Assembly: GCF_021278025.1 (NCBI RefSeq) | Contig: NZ_JAIBHJ010000009.1 | Coordinates: 1-64,000 of the forward strand | Origin: Motilimonas sp. E26 | GTDB taxonomy: Bacteria > Pseudomonadota > Gammaproteobacteria > Enterobacterales > CBDFNC01 | DNA length: 64,000 bases | Reading direction: 5' to 3' | Shown: in pieces, positions 1 through 9,879 of the stretch | Layout of the letters: each line of letters begins with the position of its first letter | How positions within the stretch are numbered: the stretch's first letter is position 1 | Made by a program: the position numbers and the translations under genes | The notes under the pieces: generated by a model | The model's database searches: none | The model's input: only the letters and a program-made list of their open reading frames with translations | What the model was told of the DNA's origin: nothing

Positions 1-29
1 TTCATTAGATCATACGGAAAGATGCCATT

Positions 30-1292
30 CTACTTAAATTTATGATTTTTAATGAAATCATCAGGGGATTCCTCAGTGCCGAGCACGCCATTCATAGGAG
101 TCCGAATTTCATGACTCATGGCGGCAAGAAATTCACTCTTGGCTTGGGCGCTAGCCTCTGCTTTCTTGTTGGCTATTTCTAATTCTTGGGTGCGAGCTAA
201 AATTCTGTCATCTAAGGTTTGCTTTTCGTACTCTAGTTGAGCCTTTGAGTAGGCTAAGCTTTCTGCTAAATGGTTGAAAGCACTTCCGAGCTTGCCTAGT
301 TCATCTTGGCCCAAATTAGGTAGCCGATAACCAAAATCTCCTTGTTCTAACAGTTCTGTGCCTTGGTGTAAAATGGCTATTCTATTAAATAAGTAACGTT
401 GTAAGCCCCAGTACAAAGCTGTTATAAGCAGGATGGTCATGCCGGCAACCATACTGAGCATTAACTGCTCAGTATGAGCAAAGACAGCGTTAAGCTGTGC
501 TTTATCATGGAGCAGATAAATATTCATTGACTGGTTAGCCACCTGTATCGGTTGACTAATAACATGTATGTCGTCACTGGCTAAAAAGGGCTTACCTTCT
601 TGGGAAGGGGTAGAGCTAACAATAACAATGTTGCTCTGATTGGTGATCAGGGCGTCAATGATTGCTGAGCCTCGGCTATTTTGCTCTTTTGTTAGCTGTA
701 ATAAAGTGTCTTCGCTGGCGGTTTGCCAATCAAATGACAATACGACCCAGCCAAGTTGGTCGCCTTTTTGTATCACCGGTGCCATGATCCATTGTTGCAG
801 TGTGTTTTGTTGTGATAGCCAAGGATCGACATTAGGGTTACTTATGAGGGGTTGGTGGGCTGAACTATTGGGAAATAAAGGGTGGCTTAAGCTACTTTTC
901 CCTAGCCAGGTGACGGTGTTAAAAACGGAGCCAGAACTATCTCGATTACTTGCAGCAAGAATATCGGCATCCATGTCTAACACTAAAATGTAAGTTAAGT
1001 AAGGATACAGGGCGACAATATTATTGAGTTGGGTGGAGATATTTTGCGGTTGATGACGTTGCAGGGCATCTTGTACGTTGGGGTTTTGCGCAGTAACAAT
1101 GGCGTTGTGTATTAAAAACTCAGCTCGATCGTTAAATCGTGCTTCAGCCAAACTTAAGTAACTGTGCAATAACTGTTGCACTTGTTTATTATCGACCTTT
1201 TTTACATTCTGAATAATGTAAAAGCCCATAATAAGCATCACCGAAAGCACAACTGCGCTAATCAGCAACAATAATTTAGTGACTAAAGACAT
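30..1292 (-). pseudogene. Truncated membrane sensor histidine kinase (sensor, HAMP and H box only)
   Basis: The 420-residue product starts at an ATG preceded by AAGGA. It has an N-terminal membrane segment (about residues 5-27), a periplasmic sensor region of about 240 residues, a second membrane segment (about 275-295), a HAMP-like linker, a coiled coil and a perfect HisKA phospho-acceptor box ([14 protein letters not shown]). Immediately after the box the reading frame changes character ([15 protein letters not shown]) and stops. The rest of the dimerisation domain and the whole ATPase domain are missing, so the protein cannot autophosphorylate. Hybrid kinases of this type normally exceed 700 residues. 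The junction lies near position 75 and suggests an insertion, deletion or rearrangement whose other side is outside the window. The sensor part could still be made as a membrane protein. Confidence 0.75.
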
Positions 1293-1433
1293 ATATTCCT
1301 TTTATTCATGGATAAATAATTCGGTAGGAATATCGAAAAGGATCGATTTAATAAATAGTTAGAATTATTGTAGTTGAGATTTTTGGCGCTGTGGAAGTGG
1401 TGGCTTATATAAACAAATAATAAATTGGAAGCG

Positions 1434-1522
1434 GCTCACTTGTCATAATTATTGGCGCTCAATAAGGATGCGACCCTTATCCCCATAAGCGCGAATCCTT
1501 AACCGATTATGAGCAAGTGAGC
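1434..1522. repeat. Cruciform-like inverted repeat with nested hairpins
   Basis: The arm at 1434-1449 (GCTCACTTGTCATAAT) pairs with 1506-1522 (ATTATGAGCAAGTGAGC) with a single bulged base. Inside, GCGCT 1455-1459 can pair with AGCGC 1488-1492, and ATAAGG 1462-1467 with CCTTAT 1475-1480, giving a multi-stem fold. It lies in the 553-bp gap between the truncated kinase and ubiE. It has no T-tract, so it is not a simple terminator. It could be a structured RNA, a palindromic repeat unit or a mobile-element remnant. I do not recognise the family. Confidence 0.55.
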
Positions 1523-1657
1523 TCTATTTACATCGCAGCAGAGAGTAACCGTAAAATCTCTCTGTTTGTCAAAATCCAGTGTAGCTGAGAAAAGTAGAAT
1601 ATCTGTCGTTTTTATTGATGTTTCACTTGTCTGTTAATTTTTATCCCTTTGTTTTAG

Positions 1658-1688
1658 TTGCTTTTATTCTTTTTTCATTAACTATAAT
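1658..1688 (+). promoter_or_regulatory. Candidate sigma-70 promoter for the ubiE operon
   Basis: A perfect TATAAT at 1683-1688 lies about 160 bp upstream of ubiE. The best -35-like hexamer, TTGCTT at 1658-1663, gives a long 19-bp spacer, so only the -10 box is convincing. The rest of the gap up to 1845 holds no convincing gene. Confidence 0.35.
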
Positions 1689-1845
1689 TCATACATAATT
1701 CATGCTGAATCAATCTAATCGCTATTCTTATTGGGGTTGCATGGCATTTGGTTGTTTCTTTTGCCTGTTGCTATCTGTGGGTAATTGCTGGAGTGGTGGC
1801 GCGGCATCAAGTAAACTAGCTGCCTAGTCAGGAATTTAAGGATAC

Positions 1846-2634
1846 ATGATGACGGAGCAGGTTGATCAAGCGGCCCATGATAACGCTAAGCATGACGAAA
1901 CGACGCATTTTGGTTACCGAACCATAGCCAAGGCTGAAAAAGCCGATAAAGTTGCTGAGGTGTTTCATTCAGTGGCGACCAAGTACGATATTATGAACGA
2001 CTTTATGTCATTTGGCATTCATCGTATTTGGAAGCGTTTTGCTATTGACTGCTCAGGCATTCGTCCTGGCCAAAAGGTACTTGACTTGGCAGGTGGTACT
2101 GGTGATTTAACGGCTAAATTTTCTCGCGTGGTGGGAGAGCAGGGCCATGTTGTACTCGCTGACATTAATGATTCAATGTTAAAGGTGGGGCGGGCCAAGC
2201 TACGTGATCTTGGTATTGAAGGTAATGTTGAGTATGTGCAAGCAAATGCAGAAGCGTTGCCTTTCCCTGATAACCATTTTGACTTGATCACTATCGCCTT
2301 TGGTTTACGCAATGTCACCGACAAAGATAAAGCTATTCGCTCTATGTTCCGCGTGTTAAAACCGGGTGGGCGTTTGTTAGTTTTAGAGTTTTCTAAAACA
2401 GACCAGCCAATACTCAGTAAGCTCTACGATTTTTATTCCTTCAACTTTCTTCCTGCTATGGGCAAGCTGGTGGCTAATGATGCTGACAGTTATCGTTATT
2501 TAGCCGAAAGTATTCGTATGCATCCTGACCAAGAGACCTTGAAAGGAATGATGGAAGACGCTGGTTTCGAAGGCGTTGAATATTTTAATATGACTGGCGG
2601 CATTGTTGCCTTGCACCGCGGTTATAAGTTCTAG
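1846..2634 (+). CDS. ubiE: Ubiquinone/menaquinone biosynthesis C-methyltransferase UbiE
   Basis: SAM-dependent methyltransferase that C-methylates the benzoquinol ring in ubiquinone synthesis and demethylmenaquinol in menaquinone synthesis, in the cytoplasm at the membrane face. The 262-residue product has the SAM-binding motif [16 protein letters not shown] (about residues 73-87), the post-motif [10 protein letters not shown] and the family ending [12 protein letters not shown]. Length matches the enterobacterial enzyme (about 251) plus a slightly longer N-terminus. Two in-frame ATGs (1846 and 1849) follow AAGGA at 1838-1842; 1849 has the better spacing. It is the first gene of ubiE-ubiJ-ubiB, with only 9 bp before ubiJ. 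Confidence 0.97.
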   Translation: MMTEQVDQAAHDNAKHDETTHFGYRTIAKAEKADKVAEVFHSVATKYDIMNDFMSFGIHRIWKRFAIDCSGIRPGQKVLDLAGGTGDLTAKFSRVVGEQGHVVLADINDSMLKVGRAKLRDLGIEGNVEYVQANAEALPFPDNHFDLITIAFGLRNVTDKDKAIRSMFRVLKPGGRLLVLEFSKTDQPILSKLYDFYSFNFLPAMGKLVANDADSYRYLAESIRMHPDQETLKGMMEDAGFEGVEYFNMTGGIVALHRGYKF

Positions 2635-2643
2635 GAGTAAGCT

Positions 2644-3258
2644 ATGCCTTTATTAAGCCTGATCAGTGCCGGTGTTGAAACCGGTATTAATTCACTGCAA
2701 TTATTGGATCGGCAAGGGCAAGCTCGGCGAAAAAAACTCGCAGGTAAGGTATTTTCTATAGAGTTGAAAGAGTTACCTAGCCCTTTCTACTTTGTTATTA
2801 GCTTGCAACAAGTTGATGTGCTGGGTGAATATGAAGGCCAGCCAGATGTGCTGGTTAAGCTTTCAATTTCGGCATTGGATGAGTTAAAAGACAGCGCTAA
2901 AACCACTTCGCTCATTAAGCAAGAAAAACTCGAAGTTGAAGGTGATATTCAGTTATTGCAGCAGTTTGCGCAGTTGTTGACAGAAATGGACATTGACTGG
3001 GAAGACGAGTTATCACGTTATTTGGGTGATGTTTTCGCGCACAAACTTTGTTATGGGCTGTTGCAAGTTAAACGCTTAGCTGGCCAGCAACTTTGCCGAT
3101 TACAGCATAATATTGGTGAAATCATTACGGAAGAATACCGGTTGGCACCGGGACCACTCGAAGTGGCTTATTTTTGTGATGAAGTAAGCGCCCTTGAAAA
3201 ACGCACTCATGCTACCTCGGCACGGCTAGCGCAATTGGCAGAGCAAGTAACTAAATGA
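2644..3258 (+). CDS. ubiJ: Ubiquinone biosynthesis accessory factor UbiJ (SCP2 domain)
   Basis: UbiJ is a lipid-binding accessory protein that helps organise the soluble Ubi enzyme complex and binds ubiquinone intermediates through its SCP2 sterol-carrier-like fold. The 204-residue product has the expected hydrophobic, helix-rich N-terminal SCP2-like region and a C-terminal coiled-coil segment ending [13 protein letters not shown]. The call rests mainly on position between ubiE and ubiB, on length (the family is about 200 residues) and on overall character. Its TGA stop overlaps the ATG of ubiB by four bases, indicating translational coupling. Confidence 0.93.
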   Translation: MPLLSLISAGVETGINSLQLLDRQGQARRKKLAGKVFSIELKELPSPFYFVISLQQVDVLGEYEGQPDVLVKLSISALDELKDSAKTTSLIKQEKLEVEGDIQLLQQFAQLLTEMDIDWEDELSRYLGDVFAHKLCYGLLQVKRLAGQQLCRLQHNIGEIITEEYRLAPGPLEVAYFCDEVSALEKRTHATSARLAQLAEQVTK

Positions 3259-4892
3259 TGAAGTTTGCAGAGATAGGTCGTTTTTATGCGATCGCTAAAA
3301 CTTTTTTAAAATATGGTTTAGATGAGTTAGTCCCCTACGAGCACCTACCTTTAGGCAGCCGTTTTGGTCGCAAGGCTTTGTTTTGGATTGAGAATGAATT
3401 TCCAGACATGGCGCTGCCGGAACGCTGTCGCTTAGCGCTGCAAGAACTCGGCCCCGTTTATATTAAGCTTGGCCAAATGCTGTCTACTCGGCGTGACTTA
3501 TTACCGCCTGAGTTTGCCGAGCAGTTAGCTTTACTACAAGATCAAGTGAAGCCCTTTTGCGGCGATCTGGCTATTGAGCAGATTGAGCGCTATTTAGGTG
3601 ACAAAGTTGAGAATATTTTTGATGACTTTGATGCCACTCCCTTGGCTTCAGCTTCCATTGCTCAAGTACATACTGCCACCTTAAAACAGGATGGCCGCGC
3701 GGTGGTGGTGAAAGTTATTCGCCCTGGCATCGGTCAAATTATTAAGGCGGATGTGCAATTAATGAAGTTACTGGCACAGATTGTTGCCAAATATGCCCCT
3801 GAAGCAGATCGCTTACGTCCGGTTGAGGTGGTTGAAGAATACGAAAAAACCATCATAGATGAACTGGACTTGATGCGTGAAGGCGCTAATGCTATTCAGT
3901 TACGGCGTAATTTTGAGGGCTCGAAAGAATTGTATGTGCCTGAAATATACAGTGATTACTGCACTCATAAAGTGTTGGTGATGGAGCGAATTTACGGTAT
4001 TCCTGTTTCAGATATCGCGGCACTGGAAGCGCAAGGCACTAACATGAAGTTATTGGCCGAGCGCGGTGTTGAGACCTTTTTTGCACAAGTGTTTCGTGAC
4101 AGTTTTTTTCATGCAGATATGCACCCAGGGAACGTTTTCGTTTCGCGTGAACATCCCGAAGACCCGATGTGGATAGGCATTGATTGCGGTATTGTTGGCA
4201 CACTCAATAAAGAAGACCAACGCTATTTAGCGGAAAATTTCTTGGCCTTTTTTAATCGTGATTACCGTAAAGTGGCTCAACTACATGTTGATTCAGGTTG
4301 GGTACCCATCGAAACTAAAGTAGAAGAGTTTGAATTTGCGATCCGCGCCGTGTGTGAGCCGATTTTTGAAAAACCGTTATCAGAAATCTCATTTGGTCAT
4401 GTATTACTTAACTTATTTAATACTGCGCGTCGTTTTAATATGAAAGTGCAACCGCAATTAGTGTTGTTGCAAAAAACGTTATTGTATATCGAAGGCTTAG
4501 GCCGTCAGCTTTATCCTCAGCTTGATTTATGGAAAACAGCTAAACCATTTCTGGAAAACTGGATGATGGAGCAGGTAGGCCCTAAATCTGTTATTAACGC
4601 GGTGAAAGATAAAGCACCATTTTGGGCTGAGAAGTTACCTGAATTTCCCGAGCTAATTTATGACGGGCTAAAACAGTTTAGAAACCAGCAACATCAATTA
4701 AACAAAATGCAGCGAGCTTTTCATCAACATAGCCGTAACATGGCAAAAAGTCGATTTTGGGGCATATTGGGCGGCGCATTATTAGTGGCTGGGGCTGTGC
4801 TATATGGTGAGCAAGATACACTGGCAAAAATAGCGGCCGTCTTAGGGGGGCTGGCTTGTGTTAAAGCTTATTTACACACCGCAAAAGAGTAA
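3255..4892 (+). CDS. ubiB: Atypical kinase/ATPase UbiB for ubiquinone biosynthesis
   Basis: ABC1/ADCK-family protein-kinase-like ATPase required for the hydroxylation stages of ubiquinone synthesis, probably extracting lipid intermediates from the membrane. The 545-residue product carries the family KxGQ signature ([11 protein letters not shown], about residues 72-82), the Ala-rich nucleotide loop [10 protein letters not shown], the catalytic-loop-like [12 protein letters not shown] and the metal-binding IGIDCGIVG. Two closely spaced C-terminal hydrophobic segments (about 500-540) anchor it in the inner membrane. Length matches E. coli UbiB (546). It overlaps ubiJ by four bases and is followed by 104 bp before tatA. 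Confidence 0.97.
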   Translation: MMKFAEIGRFYAIAKTFLKYGLDELVPYEHLPLGSRFGRKALFWIENEFPDMALPERCRLALQELGPVYIKLGQMLSTRRDLLPPEFAEQLALLQDQVKPFCGDLAIEQIERYLGDKVENIFDDFDATPLASASIAQVHTATLKQDGRAVVVKVIRPGIGQIIKADVQLMKLLAQIVAKYAPEADRLRPVEVVEEYEKTIIDELDLMREGANAIQLRRNFEGSKELYVPEIYSDYCTHKVLVMERIYGIPVSDIAALEAQGTNMKLLAERGVETFFAQVFRDSFFHADMHPGNVFVSREHPEDPMWIGIDCGIVGTLNKEDQRYLAENFLAFFNRDYRKVAQLHVDSGWVPIETKVEEFEFAIRAVCEPIFEKPLSEISFGHVLLNLFNTARRFNMKVQPQLVLLQKTLLYIEGLGRQLYPQLDLWKTAKPFLENWMMEQVGPKSVINAVKDKAPFWAEKLPEFPELIYDGLKQFRNQQHQLNKMQRAFHQHSRNMAKSRFWGILGGALLVAGAVLYGEQDTLAKIAAVLGGLACVKAYLHTAKE

Positions 4893-4996
4893 CATTGTTT
4901 GGTGCAACTTTAGAGTAAACTAAGCATAAGAGAGCGTTATTGCTCAGTGGTTTTAAACTTATATTAATCATCTAACTTTATAAACGGGATAACATT

Positions 4997-5236
4997 ATGG
5001 GTGGCATTAGCATTTGGCAGTTACTGATCATTGCGGCAATAGTGATTTTATTATTTGGCACAAAAAAATTGCGTAACATGGGTGGCGATATTGGCGGGGC
5101 GGTAAAGGGCTTTAAAAAAGCCATGAGCGATGATGACTCTGCAGATAGCACCAAAAATTTGGCTGATCCAGCACAAAAGAAACAAGCAGATTTGGATCCA
5201 AAAGACGAAAAAAGCAAACAAAAAGAGCAGGATTAA
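4997..5236 (+). CDS. tatA: Twin-arginine translocase subunit TatA
   Basis: TatA oligomerises to form the protein-conducting element of the Tat pathway, which exports folded proteins with an SRRxFLK-type signal. The 79-residue product has the short N-terminal membrane helix ([20 protein letters not shown], residues 2-21), the FGTKKL hinge, the amphipathic helix [18 protein letters not shown] and a charged Lys/Asp-rich tail. It starts the tatABC-tatD run, with 6 bp to tatB. Part of the transcript probably continues from ubiB, since no terminator is seen between them. Confidence 0.97.
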   Translation: MGGISIWQLLIIAAIVILLFGTKKLRNMGGDIGGAVKGFKKAMSDDDSADSTKNLADPAQKKQADLDPKDEKSKQKEQD

Positions 5237-5242
5237 CCCGCT

Positions 5243-5629
5243 ATGTTTGATATCGGTTTTTGGGAAATCGTCCTTATTTCAGTGATTGGTTTGATTGTAT
5301 TAGGCCCTGAGCGTTTACCTGTTGCGATACGAACGGTGTTGCATTGGGTTCGCACCGTGAAAGGGACTGCCAATACAATGAAGAATGAGCTTTCCCAAGA
5401 GTTGAAGATTCATGAGTTACATGAAAATTTGCGTAAGGCTGAGCAACAGGGGTTGAAAGATATTTCACCCGAGTTACATGAATCAGTAGAAAGCTTAAAA
5501 CAAGCGGCAGAGTCAGTCACTCGACCTTATGCTAAAAATCCAGCTGCTTCGGATCCTGAGTCGAGTGTGGTAAATAATGATGTCCCCCCGTCTGTTGACA
5601 TAAAGGGCGACGAGCAGGAAAAGAAATAA
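5243..5629 (+). CDS. tatB: Sec-independent translocase subunit TatB
   Basis: TatB pairs with TatC to form the Tat signal-peptide receptor in the inner membrane. The 128-residue product has the diagnostic N-terminus [20 protein letters not shown] followed by the conserved [11 protein letters not shown] hinge and a long amphipathic helix. The variable charged tail (about residues 80-128) is typical. It is longer than TatA and carries the conserved membrane Glu in FWEIVL. Its stop codon abuts the ATG of tatC with no gap, consistent with coupled translation. Confidence 0.97.
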   Translation: MFDIGFWEIVLISVIGLIVLGPERLPVAIRTVLHWVRTVKGTANTMKNELSQELKIHELHENLRKAEQQGLKDISPELHESVESLKQAAESVTRPYAKNPAASDPESSVVNNDVPPSVDIKGDEQEKK

Positions 5630-6388
5630 ATGTCTGACGTAAAACCAGAGCAATCTGCGGCGCCATTAATTAGTCATTTAATGGAGCTGCGTAACCGCTT
5701 GTTACGCGCTGTGATGGCGGTGGCGGTGATTTTTCTTGGCCTAGTCTACTTTGCCAATGATATTTACTATTTTGTTGCTGAGCCTCTGACCAGTCGCCTT
5801 CCTGAAGGCACCAGTATGATAGCAACGGATGTTGCGACACCTTTTTTCACGCCCATTAAATTAACCATAGTGCTAAGTATCTTCTTAGCAATGCCGTATT
5901 TGTTGTATCAAGCTTGGGGATTTATTGCGCCAGGTTTATATCAACACGAAAAAAAGCTGGTCGCCCCGTTAGTATTTTTTAGTGCGGTGCTATTTTATGG
6001 TGGTATAGCGTTTGCTTACTATGTGGTTTTCCCCCTTGCGTTTCAATTCTTTACCTCGGTAGCGCCCGAAGGCGTCACCATTGCTACCGATATTAGTAGT
6101 TATTTAGATTTTGTTCTTAAATTATTTTTTGCTTTTGGCCTAGCATTTGAAATCCCAATTGCAACCTTGTTACTTTGTTGGACTGGGGCCACGACGCCAG
6201 CCCAACTTAAAGCTAAGCGACCTTATATTGTGGTGGCTGCGTTTGTGATTGGTATGTTATTGACGCCGCCAGATATCATTTCACAAACCATGCTAGCGAT
6301 TCCTATGCTGTTGTTATTTGAGTTAGGCTTGCTGTTTTCTCGTTTTTATGTGAAAGCACCAGCAGATGATGGGAGTGAATCTGCATGA
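5630..6388 (+). CDS. tatC: Sec-independent translocase subunit TatC
   Basis: TatC is the multi-spanning receptor that recognises the twin-arginine motif. The 252-residue product has six predicted membrane segments and family motifs including [15 protein letters not shown] near the N-terminus and [15 protein letters not shown] near the C-terminus. Length matches the family (about 250). The TGA stop overlaps the tatD ATG by four bases. With tatA and tatB it forms a complete Tat system. Confidence 0.97.
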   Translation: MSDVKPEQSAAPLISHLMELRNRLLRAVMAVAVIFLGLVYFANDIYYFVAEPLTSRLPEGTSMIATDVATPFFTPIKLTIVLSIFLAMPYLLYQAWGFIAPGLYQHEKKLVAPLVFFSAVLFYGGIAFAYYVVFPLAFQFFTSVAPEGVTIATDISSYLDFVLKLFFAFGLAFEIPIATLLLCWTGATTPAQLKAKRPYIVVAAFVIGMLLTPPDIISQTMLAIPMLLLFELGLLFSRFYVKAPADDGSESA

Positions 6389-7164
6389 TCGATATCGGTA
6401 TTAATTTAACCAACAAGCGCTTTGATAAAGACCGGGGGCAAGTTATCGCACAAGCCCAAGATGCGGGCGTAACAGGAATGATAGTTACCGGTACTAATTT
6501 AGCCGAAAGCCAAGCCGCAGCTGAGCTTGCTGCTGAATATCCCGGTTATCTTTATGCCACGGCAGGGGTGCACCCGCATGATGCAAAAAGTGTGTCTGAA
6601 TCAACATGGGCATCGTTACGTGAATTATGGGCCTTGCCTCAAGTTAAAGCGGTGGGGGAGTGTGGCTTAGACTACAATCGAGATTTTTCACCTCGACCAG
6701 TGCAAGATAAAGTATTTGAGCAGCAGCTTGAGTTAGCGGTCGAGCTGCAATTACCGGTGTTTATGCATGAGCGTGATGCAAGGGCTCGATTTATTGATAT
6801 TCTCAAACTTTATCGGGATCGCTTACCTGCTGCCGTATTGCACTGCTTTACAGGTGAATTAGATGATTTAAAAGCTTACCTCGATCTTGATTTACATATT
6901 GGCATCACCGGCTGGATTTGTGATGAGCGCCGTGGCTTACATTTACATCAAGCAGTTAAACTCATCCCAGGTAACCGCTTGATGATAGAAACAGATAGCC
7001 CGTATTTATTGCCGCGCACGTTGCGTCCTAAGCCAAAATCGAGCCGTAACCTACCGCAATATCTGCCTCATATTGCGCAAACTATCGCAGATGCTCGAGG
7101 ACAGAATATAGCTGAATTGATTAAACAAGCCACAGCGACCAGCGAGCAGTTTTTCTCTCTTTAA
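6385..7164 (+). CDS. tatD: TatD family metal-dependent DNase
   Basis: TatD is a metal-dependent TIM-barrel hydrolase with 3'-5' exonuclease activity; it sits in the tat operon but is not part of the translocon. The 259-residue product shows the amidohydrolase metal ligands in order: the N-terminal MIDIGINL (its usual HxH is reduced to DIGIN, as in E. coli TatD), [31 protein letters not shown] and [11 protein letters not shown]. It overlaps tatC by four bases. Its stop lies 37 bp from the end of the convergent chemoreceptor gene, with no clear terminator between. Confidence 0.95.
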   Translation: MIDIGINLTNKRFDKDRGQVIAQAQDAGVTGMIVTGTNLAESQAAAELAAEYPGYLYATAGVHPHDAKSVSESTWASLRELWALPQVKAVGECGLDYNRDFSPRPVQDKVFEQQLELAVELQLPVFMHERDARARFIDILKLYRDRLPAAVLHCFTGELDDLKAYLDLDLHIGITGWICDERRGLHLHQAVKLIPGNRLMIETDSPYLLPRTLRPKPKSSRNLPQYLPHIAQTIADARGQNIAELIKQATATSEQFFSL

Positions 7165-7201
7165 GTTTTCGTTTACTGCTTGAATAAGTGTAAAGCCATA
7201 G

Positions 7202-8836
7202 TTAATGCTCTGATTTAAGCTTAAACTCGCCGACCTGAGAGCGCATGTTAACAGCAACCTCATTTAGTTGACCCACCGATATTTCTAATTCTTGTGCTGC
7301 GGTACTGGCTGTTTTTGCGATATCACTGATAGCTATTATGCTTTGGTTAATGGCTTCGGCAACGCTACTTTGCTCTTCTGCCGCCGTCGCGATATGGGTG
7401 TTCATGTCGCTGATGACATCAACCGAGTTAACAATTTTAATTAAAGCATCTCCTGCTTGAATGGTATGATCATTGGCATCTTTAACATCATGAGTGCCAA
7501 GCTCCATTGCCGTGACAGCCTCTTGTACTCCTGATTGTAATTTTTCAATCATAGATTCAATTTCTAACGTCGATTTTTGTGTACGTTGTGCCAGCGTTCT
7601 TACTTCATCAGCTACAACTGCAAAACCTCTGCCTTGTTCACCGGCACGGGCGGCTTCAATTGCAGCGTTAAGAGCCAGTAAGTTAGTTTGTTCAGCAATA
7701 CCTTTTATTACTTCAAGTACCTGCCCGATATTTTGGCTCTCTACATTCAACCGATTGATGACGACGGATGTTTGCTCAATTTGTGCTGATAATTTTGACA
7801 TGCTTTGGATGGATTTTTGTACTATCTCGTTACCGGAAGTGGCCGTGTTATCAGCCTCTCTTGCCGAGTCTGCTGCCGAGTTGGCACTTTGTGCGACTTC
7901 TTGCACTGTGGCCGTCATTTGGTTCATTGCGGTGGCTGTCTGTTCGGTTTCATTTTGTTGCAATGACATTCGTTCGTTAGTTTGTTGAGTAAAGCGGCTC
8001 AGCTCATCACTTGACTCATTGATGGTCATTGCGGCTTGGCTAATGCCGTTTAAAATTTTACCTAGATGTTGGATTACCCCAGTCAGATCTTTTGAGATTT
8101 GGCCTAATTCATCATTGTTATAGACCTTAAAATCGACCCTAAGGTCGAGCTCTTCTCTGACTGTTTTAAGTGTACTTAAAATGTTGGTGATAGGCTTCAT
8201 TACGCTACGGTTAACCCAAATCCCCAGTATAATACTGGCTAATAATGCGCAAATAGTCAGTGTGATAAACCATTTAGTTGAGGTGATGTAAGCCTGATGC
8301 GCAGCTCCTCTTTCTTCTTTTGCCACATGAAGTTGTAGGCTAATTAATTCAGATATTTTACTGCTTATGGGATCGATGACTTGGTATAAAGGCATAATAT
8401 CTTGAGTGAGCTGTCCGGAAAGGTTGCCATTGAATGAGGCCAGTTTACTGTGGAGGTGTGTTATCGCATTGTTGGCTGGTGTAAACAACTTATCGGCTTC
8501 TTGTGCGAGTTGCTGCTCTTTGGTTGTTAGTGTTGTTGATAGGTATTTTTCCCAGCGTTGTTCAATTGTACGTGTTGCTTTTTGTAGGGCGAGAGCGGCT
8601 TCTTGTGCACTTATGCCCCCTGCGTTGGCTTTGTTAATGGCATCGATAACCGAAACGGCATATTCATCAGCAATGATTTTTAAGTCTTCGAGAGGCACAA
8701 CTCTGTCGTTATATAAACTATTCAGGCTATGGTCTATTTTTCCCATTACATTAACCGCTAGTATGCTGATAGAAGCGAGCAATAATAATGGCACGAGTAA
8801 GGCCAAAATCATTTTGTGTTTAATTTGTAGATCCAT
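7202..8836 (-). CDS. Methyl-accepting chemotaxis protein with four-helix-bundle sensor
   Basis: Transmembrane chemoreceptor that controls CheA through CheW. The 544-residue product has an N-terminal membrane helix (about residues 10-30), a periplasmic 4HB_MCP-type helical sensor (about 35-185), a second membrane helix (about 190-210), a HAMP domain and the cytoplasmic hairpin with the near-invariant tip [20 protein letters not shown]. It lacks a C-terminal CheR/CheB tether pentapeptide (ends FKLKSEH). The ATG is preceded by GGGAGAAAGAGC, an unusually good ribosome site. It stands alone and is convergent with tatD. The ligand is not predictable. Confidence 0.95.
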   Translation of the reverse strand: MDLQIKHKMILALLVPLLLLASISILAVNVMGKIDHSLNSLYNDRVVPLEDLKIIADEYAVSVIDAINKANAGGISAQEAALALQKATRTIEQRWEKYLSTTLTTKEQQLAQEADKLFTPANNAITHLHSKLASFNGNLSGQLTQDIMPLYQVIDPISSKISELISLQLHVAKEERGAAHQAYITSTKWFITLTICALLASIILGIWVNRSVMKPITNILSTLKTVREELDLRVDFKVYNNDELGQISKDLTGVIQHLGKILNGISQAAMTINESSDELSRFTQQTNERMSLQQNETEQTATAMNQMTATVQEVAQSANSAADSAREADNTATSGNEIVQKSIQSMSKLSAQIEQTSVVINRLNVESQNIGQVLEVIKGIAEQTNLLALNAAIEAARAGEQGRGFAVVADEVRTLAQRTQKSTLEIESMIEKLQSGVQEAVTAMELGTHDVKDANDHTIQAGDALIKIVNSVDVISDMNTHIATAAEEQSSVAEAINQSIIAISDIAKTASTAAQELEISVGQLNEVAVNMRSQVGEFKLKSEH

Positions 8837-9010
8837 GCTCTTTCTCCCTGGCAGGCAAGTTGCCTCTGTTTGTTGAGTATAGCGATGTTCATTTTTTTTA
8901 TGCGAATTGGCGTCTGTTTGCTGCTGGGAGGTTGGGGGATTTTTGGGTTGATTAATATTTAAGATTTTGATTTTTTTTGTTTTTTATGTTCGCGTTATAT
9001 CAATCATAAT

Positions 9011-9301
9011 TTAGTCATTTTTATATGGCGCTAAGTTTATCCAGTCTTGCGGGAGGCTGATTTCGGCAAACTTAAATTTACTAATGCTATCAAGTCGAAA
9101 CGCTTGAGGATGACCATTTTCTTCGGCTTCTAGCCACTCGCCTCGATCCGACTTAATGCGTAGCGTGTGAGGAATCACAAGGTGACAACTTTGATCTATC
9201 AGCACCAAGTGTAAAGGTTGTTGTTTAAGGCACGCCAGCTCGAGGTAGTCATACTTATCACATGCAATGGGCTGGTAAGGATTGAGTTCACTCATTGACA
9301 C
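9011..9301 (-). CDS. rof: Rho-binding antiterminator Rof (YaeO family)
   Basis: Rof binds the RNA-binding face of Rho and inhibits Rho-dependent termination. The 96-residue product matches E. coli Rof in its N-terminal half: MSM..YQPIACDKYDYLELACL aligns with the signature YQPI-CD-YD-LELAC, and the C-terminal half keeps the FRLDSISKF strand (E. coli: LRLDKITSF). The protein is about ten residues longer than the E. coli form. The target gene rho lies about 14 kb away in this same window. It is a single gene, well separated from ppiC. Confidence 0.88.
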   Translation of the reverse strand: MSMSELNPYQPIACDKYDYLELACLKQQPLHLVLIDQSCHLVIPHTLRIKSDRGEWLEAEENGHPQAFRLDSISKFKFAEISLPQDWINLAPYKND

Positions 9302-9425
9302 GTCCTCTATCTCATCGTCACTTAAAGCTTGATTCGCGCCTAAGTATAGCGGCTTCTAAGCTAGAAAGTGTATGGGAGTTGTTGGTGGATGCACCTATTT
9401 TACAGCTTAGCTGGGTAATAAGCTA

Positions 9426-9701
9426 TCAACTACGATAGAGGATCTTAATTAGGTGAAAGCCAAATTTGGTTTTGATTGGGCCGTGCACTTTGTAGAGCTC
9501 TTGCTTAAAGACAACATCATCAAAGGCTTTAACCATAGTGCCTTTACGGAATTCGCCTAAAAATCCTCCTTTTTTGCCTGAAGGGCAAACAGAGTGAAGT
9601 TTGGCGAGTTTGGCGAAATCGGCACCTTTGTCGAGCTGTTGTTTCAGCTTTTCACATTTATCACGTTGCTTAACTAAGATATGGACGGCGCTGGCTTTCA
9701 T
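9426..9701 (-). CDS. ppiC: Parvulin-type peptidyl-prolyl isomerase PpiC
   Basis: Small single-domain parvulin catalysing cis-trans isomerisation of peptidyl-prolyl bonds in the cytoplasm. The 91-residue product matches E. coli PpiC (93 residues): ASAVHILVK at the start, GADFAKLAKLHSVCPSGKKGG in the middle (the family HSICPSGKRGG loop) and TKFGFHLIKILYRS at the end. I chose the internal ATG at 9701, which has AGGA 9 bp upstream and gives the family length; a longer frame reaches 9734 but adds eleven residues unlike the family. Confidence 0.94.
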   Translation of the reverse strand: MKASAVHILVKQRDKCEKLKQQLDKGADFAKLAKLHSVCPSGKKGGFLGEFRKGTMVKAFDDVVFKQELYKVHGPIKTKFGFHLIKILYRS

Positions 9702-9759
9702 GCTGGTGTTCCTGATATGAGTGGAAGTGTGCATGTTACCTTAGCTAGGTAGGGAGGAA

Positions 9760-9793
9760 AAGCTCACCTAAAGGGATAAGGGTAGGTGAGCTT
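9760..9793 (-). terminator. Rho-independent terminator of the PHO-box secreted-protein gene
   Basis: A perfect 11-bp inverted repeat (AAGCTCACCTA at 9760-9770 and TAGGTGAGCTT at 9783-9793) with a 12-base loop. On the minus strand it is followed by TTTTCC. It lies downstream of the gene ending at 9880. Confidence 0.65.
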
Positions 9794-9879
9794 AGTGATA
9801 TTAATAAGATCAAGATAATAGCGCGGCGGTGATTTTTATTGGGTCGCGATAGCTAGTATCTCAATAGTGTGGGTTCTTT

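Noticed and set aside
640-993. 117-codon plus-strand frame opposite the truncated kinase
   Set aside because: Antisense shadow of the sensor domain with Cys/Ser/Trp-rich translation.
1434-1522. Integron attC site
   Set aside because: The palindrome lacks the RYYYAAC/GTTRRRY core sites, and no integrase or cassette array is nearby.
1741-1827. 28-codon frame with hydrophobic start upstream of ubiE
   Set aside because: Too short, with only a GGGG-like sequence upstream and nothing to support translation; could be reconsidered if conserved.
7494-7988. 164-codon plus-strand frame opposite the first chemoreceptor (and a similar one at 46536-47033)
   Set aside because: Both mirror the conserved chemoreceptor hairpin and are regular antisense artefacts of its Ala/Glu codons.
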